A stretch of 7,132 bases of DNA from Blastococcus sp. (GTDB lineage: Bacteria > Actinomycetota > Actinomycetes > Mycobacteriales > Geodermatophilaceae). The stretch is from assembly GCA_025963345.1 (NCBI GenBank), contig JAOPUS010000328.1, forward strand, positions 1 through 7,132. The letters are read 5' to 3'. Below are positions 5,586-7,132 of this stretch, piece by piece. The translations under genes were made by a program, and so were the position numbers. Within the stretch, counting starts at the first letter, position 1; each line of letters starts with the position of its first letter. The notes beneath the pieces were generated by a model. That model was given only the letters and a program-made list of their open reading frames with translations. It had not been told where the DNA came from and did no database searches.

Positions 5586-6398
5586 GTGAGCGCTCCGGGA
5601 TCCATGAGCCGGGAAGCCGGCGCGGCCCTGACCGAGCTGGCCGGCACCGGGAAGTGGTGGCCGCTCGTCGAGCCGACGCCGAGGTGGATCCGCGTGCGCC
5701 TCGACGGCGAACTGGTCGCCGACTCCCGCGACGCACTGCTGCACGTCCAGTACGGGCCGGGCGACCTGCCGCGCAGCTTCCTGCCGACCTACTACGTGCC
5801 GTCCGATGACCTGCAGCCCGGCGTCCTCGTCGATCGCGAGGAGGACTCCTCCGGGCTGACCACGTGGACGGTCCAGGCCGCCGGCCGAAGAGTGGAACAG
5901 GGCGCCTGGATGCACATCGAGCCTCCTCCCCCGCTCGAGGCGCTGGCCGGGCTGATCACGTTCTCCTGGCACGGCCTGACCTGGTTCGAGGAGGACGAGC
6001 AGCTTCAGGCCCACGCGCGCGACCCGCACAAGCGCGTCGACGTCGTCCCCGGCTCCAGGCACGTGCGGGTCGAGCTGGACGGCCAGCTGCTGGCCGAGAG
6101 CCGGCGCCCGGTCCTGTTGTTCGAGACGGGCCTGCCGGTGCGGTACTACCTGCCGCCCGACGACGTCGTCGCCGAGCTCCTGCCGAGCGAGACGGTGTCG
6201 GTGTGCCCGTACAAGGGCGTGGCGACGTGGTGGGCGGCCCGAGTGGGAGAGCGGGTGGTCGAGGACCTCGTGTGGAGCTATCCGACGCCCATCCCGGAGA
6301 ACCCGCGGATCGCCGGGCTGCTCTGCTTCCGCAATGAGCGGGTCGATCTGATCGTCGACGGCGAGCGGCAGGATCGGCCGGTCACGCCCTGGTCGTAG
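5586..6398 (+). CDS. Two-domain DUF427 family protein
   Basis: A 270-residue protein made of two DUF427-like halves. The second (about 158-262) is canonical: RHVRVELDGQLLAESRRPVL, RYYLPPDDV, CPYKG at 207-211, ATWWAARVG and the SYPTPIPE stretch. The first (about 34-138) has WIRVRLDGELVADSRDALL and TYYVPSDDL but no CPYKG-like motif, and ends WFEEDEQ as DUF427 domains commonly do. The linker HARDPHKRVDVVPGSRHVRV joins them. No signal peptide or membrane segment is seen. The biochemical role of DUF427 is not established to my knowledge, so I assign none. It starts 39 bp after the lrp gene on the same strand and could be cotranscribed. Start choice: GTG at 5586 has a GAGGA site; TTG 5550 and ATG 5604 are alternatives. 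A terminator-like hairpin follows directly. Confidence 0.88.
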   Translation: MSAPGSMSREAGAALTELAGTGKWWPLVEPTPRWIRVRLDGELVADSRDALLHVQYGPGDLPRSFLPTYYVPSDDLQPGVLVDREEDSSGLTTWTVQAAGRRVEQGAWMHIEPPPPLEALAGLITFSWHGLTWFEEDEQLQAHARDPHKRVDVVPGSRHVRVELDGQLLAESRRPVLLFETGLPVRYYLPPDDVVAELLPSETVSVCPYKGVATWWAARVGERVVEDLVWSYPTPIPENPRIAGLLCFRNERVDLIVDGERQDRPVTPWS

Positions 6399-6401
6399 AC
6401 C

Positions 6402-6425
6402 GGCCGGGCGAGCCCACGCCCGGCT
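6402..6425 (+). terminator. GC-rich hairpin after the DUF427 gene
   Basis: GCCGGGCG (6403-6410) pairs perfectly with CGCCCGGC (6417-6424) around a 6-nt loop AGCCCA, and a G-T pair extends the stem at 6402/6425. It starts 4 nt after the TAG stop. There is no U tract, as is usual for many actinobacterial terminators. It probably ends the lrp-DUF427 transcript. Confidence 0.6.
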
Positions 6426-6537
6426 CCAGAAGCAGGGGTGGACGGCGCAGCGGCCAGGGCCCTCGGACGGCGGATCGAGCGGCGGCCCGCATCCGGATCC
6501 CGAAGCACCGACGCTGCGCAGCCGGTTCGGCTTGGTG

Positions 6538-6561
6538 GGCTGGGGGGCCGACGGCCCAGCC
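6538..6561. other. Inverted repeat in the kup upstream gap
   Basis: GGCTGGG (6538-6544) and CCCAGCC (6555-6561) form a perfect 7-bp stem with a 10-nt loop that can add a small inner CC/GG pairing. It may be a second terminator or a leader structure. Such stems arise often by chance at this GC content. Confidence 0.25.
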
Positions 6562-6615
6562 GGCGACACCGCCAAGGTGGTGGCCCGGGCCTCGCGGACG
6601 CCGTCTCCGCCCACC

Positions 6616-6635
6616 CCTCGAGCGCCCTCGAGCGC
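6616..6635 (+). repeat. 10-bp perfect tandem duplication
   Basis: CCTCGAGCGC occurs twice in direct succession in the noncoding gap. It is short and of unknown meaning; slippage in GC-rich DNA is a sufficient explanation. Confidence 0.6.
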
Positions 6636-6750
6636 GACGGGCTCATCCCGGCGAGGGCGGACCTGGGCGCGCCGTGTCCCACTTCCCTTCCGGGTAGCTG
6701 ATGCAGCCAGGGGCGCGCGGGTGCACGCTCCTTATCAGCGCTGGCCACGT

Positions 6751-6756
6751 GAGGAG
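6751..6756 (+). promoter_or_regulatory. Shine-Dalgarno site of kup
   Basis: GAGGAG lies 6 nt before the GTG at 6763 and 3 nt before the tandem in-frame GTG at 6760. The spacing favours 6763. A TGA at 6757-6759 in the same frame excludes any earlier start. Confidence 0.7.
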
Positions 6757-6762
6757 TGAGTG

Positions 6763-7132
6763 GTGACCGACGATGTGGTCCGAGGAAGCGGCGCGACGGC
6801 CTCGGGAACCGCGCAACCTGACTCCCCCGACGCCGGAACGGTGCCGCCTCGCGAGAAGACCCCGCACGCCGCGGCCGGCGGACTCGTCCTGGCCGCGCTC
6901 GGCATCGTCTTCGGCGACATCGGCACCAGCCCGCTCTACGCGTTGCAGACCGTGTTCTCCATCAACGACGGCGCGGTGCGCCCGACGGTGGGAGACGTCT
7001 ACGGCGTCATCTCGATGATGTTCTGGTCGGTGACCCTGATCGTGTCGGTCAAGTACATCGGGATCCTCATGCGGGCCGACAACGAGGGCGAGGGCGGCGT
7101 CATGGCGCTCACCGCGCTGGCCCGGCGCCTGT
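6763..7132 (+). CDS. kup: Kup-family potassium uptake transporter, N-terminal part
   Basis: Only the first 123 codons are present; the frame is open to the right edge. Two hallmark KUP blocks are visible: the first membrane segment with LGIVFGDIGTSPLYAL (46-61), and the second (about 79-103) leading into RADNEGEGGVMAL (104-116). The family imports K+ together with H+ across the cytoplasmic membrane. The hydrophilic stretch before the first membrane segment is about 38 residues, rich in Gly, Ala, Pro and Asp, and longer than the roughly ten residues of the E. coli protein. D52 in the GDIGTSP motif, a residue important for ion coupling in this superfamily, is kept. The gene follows a 364-bp noncoding gap and shows no functional tie to the tyrosine genes. 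Family assignment is firm; the rest of the protein cannot be judged. Confidence 0.95.
   Translation, partial: MTDDVVRGSGATASGTAQPDSPDAGTVPPREKTPHAAAGGLVLAALGIVFGDIGTSPLYALQTVFSINDGAVRPTVGDVYGVISMMFWSVTLIVSVKYIGILMRADNEGEGGVMALTALARRL

Larger units (their letters stand above)
6399..6762. other. Noncoding gap before kup
   Basis: These 364 bases hold no convincing gene: open frames on both strands are arginine- and proline-rich with no recognisable motif. It contains the terminator hairpin at 6402-6425, a second dyad at 6538-6561 (GGCTGGG with CCCAGCC, 10-nt loop), a 10-bp tandem duplication at 6616-6635 and the kup ribosome binding site. I expected a possible c-di-AMP (ydaO-type) riboswitch in front of a potassium transporter but did not recognise its conserved segments. 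No clear promoter was found. Confidence 0.55.

Noticed and set aside
5481..6614. Minus-strand open frame spanning the DUF427 gene and the gap after it
   Set aside because: The plus-strand reading has clear DUF427 motifs, a ribosome binding site and a terminator-like hairpin. The antisense product is low-complexity.
6438..6701. Possible small gene of 87 codons in the gap before kup
   Set aside because: Arg/Gly/Ser-rich product, no ribosome binding site of note and no motif; it looks like a chance open frame.
6426..6762. c-di-AMP (ydaO-type) riboswitch before kup
   Set aside because: Considered because of the potassium transporter. A GTAGCTGATG stretch near 6692 was examined, but the conserved ydaO segments and stems were not recognisable by eye.
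1..7132. A defence, secretion, biosynthetic or mobile system
   Set aside because: Every supported gene belongs to a known metabolic, regulatory or transport family, and no transposase, integrase, nuclease, toxin or repeat array was seen.

Overview
This is a very GC-rich window whose coding frames strongly prefer G or C at third codon positions. It uses GTG starts freely, has GTGA stop/start overlaps and one probable leaderless gene. That points to a high-GC actinobacterium. The gene content would suit a soil or rock-dwelling lineage such as Geodermatophilaceae, but the genus is inference. I see no mobile element, CRISPR array, rRNA or tRNA.

Layout. (1) Bases 1-1205, plus strand: the C-terminal part of a fold-type-I PLP aminotransferase (5' end outside the window), overlapping by 4 bp an omega-amidase-type carbon-nitrogen hydrolase. 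(2) Bases 1231-4918, minus strand: hppD, hmgA and fahA in reaction order, the core of homogentisate-route tyrosine/phenylalanine catabolism. hmgA and fahA overlap by 4 bp. hppD and hmgA are separated by 80 bp that hold a tandem repeat. (3) Bases 4919-5027: a 109-bp divergent control region. (4) Bases 5028-6398, plus strand: an Lrp/AsnC-family regulator, then a protein with two DUF427-type halves. (5) Bases 6399-6762: noncoding, with a terminator-like hairpin at its start. (6) Bases 6763-7132: the first 123 codons of a Kup-family potassium transporter, cut by the window edge.

How it works together. HppD converts 4-hydroxyphenylpyruvate to homogentisate, HmgA opens the ring to maleylacetoacetate, and FahA hydrolyses fumarylacetoacetate to fumarate and acetoacetate. 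The cis-trans isomerase between HmgA and FahA is not in the window. The divergent Lrp/AsnC protein is the obvious candidate regulator of hppD. The aminotransferase/omega-amidase pair fits the glutamine-transaminase/omega-amidase route, which can drive transamination of keto acids; a direct link to tyrosine entry is only inferred. The metabolic genes are conventional. I did not find a convincing undescribed system. The more unusual signals are regulatory: a tandem repeat before hmgA that shares a 12-bp box with the hppD upstream region, and a dyad over the probable leaderless promoter of the lrp gene.
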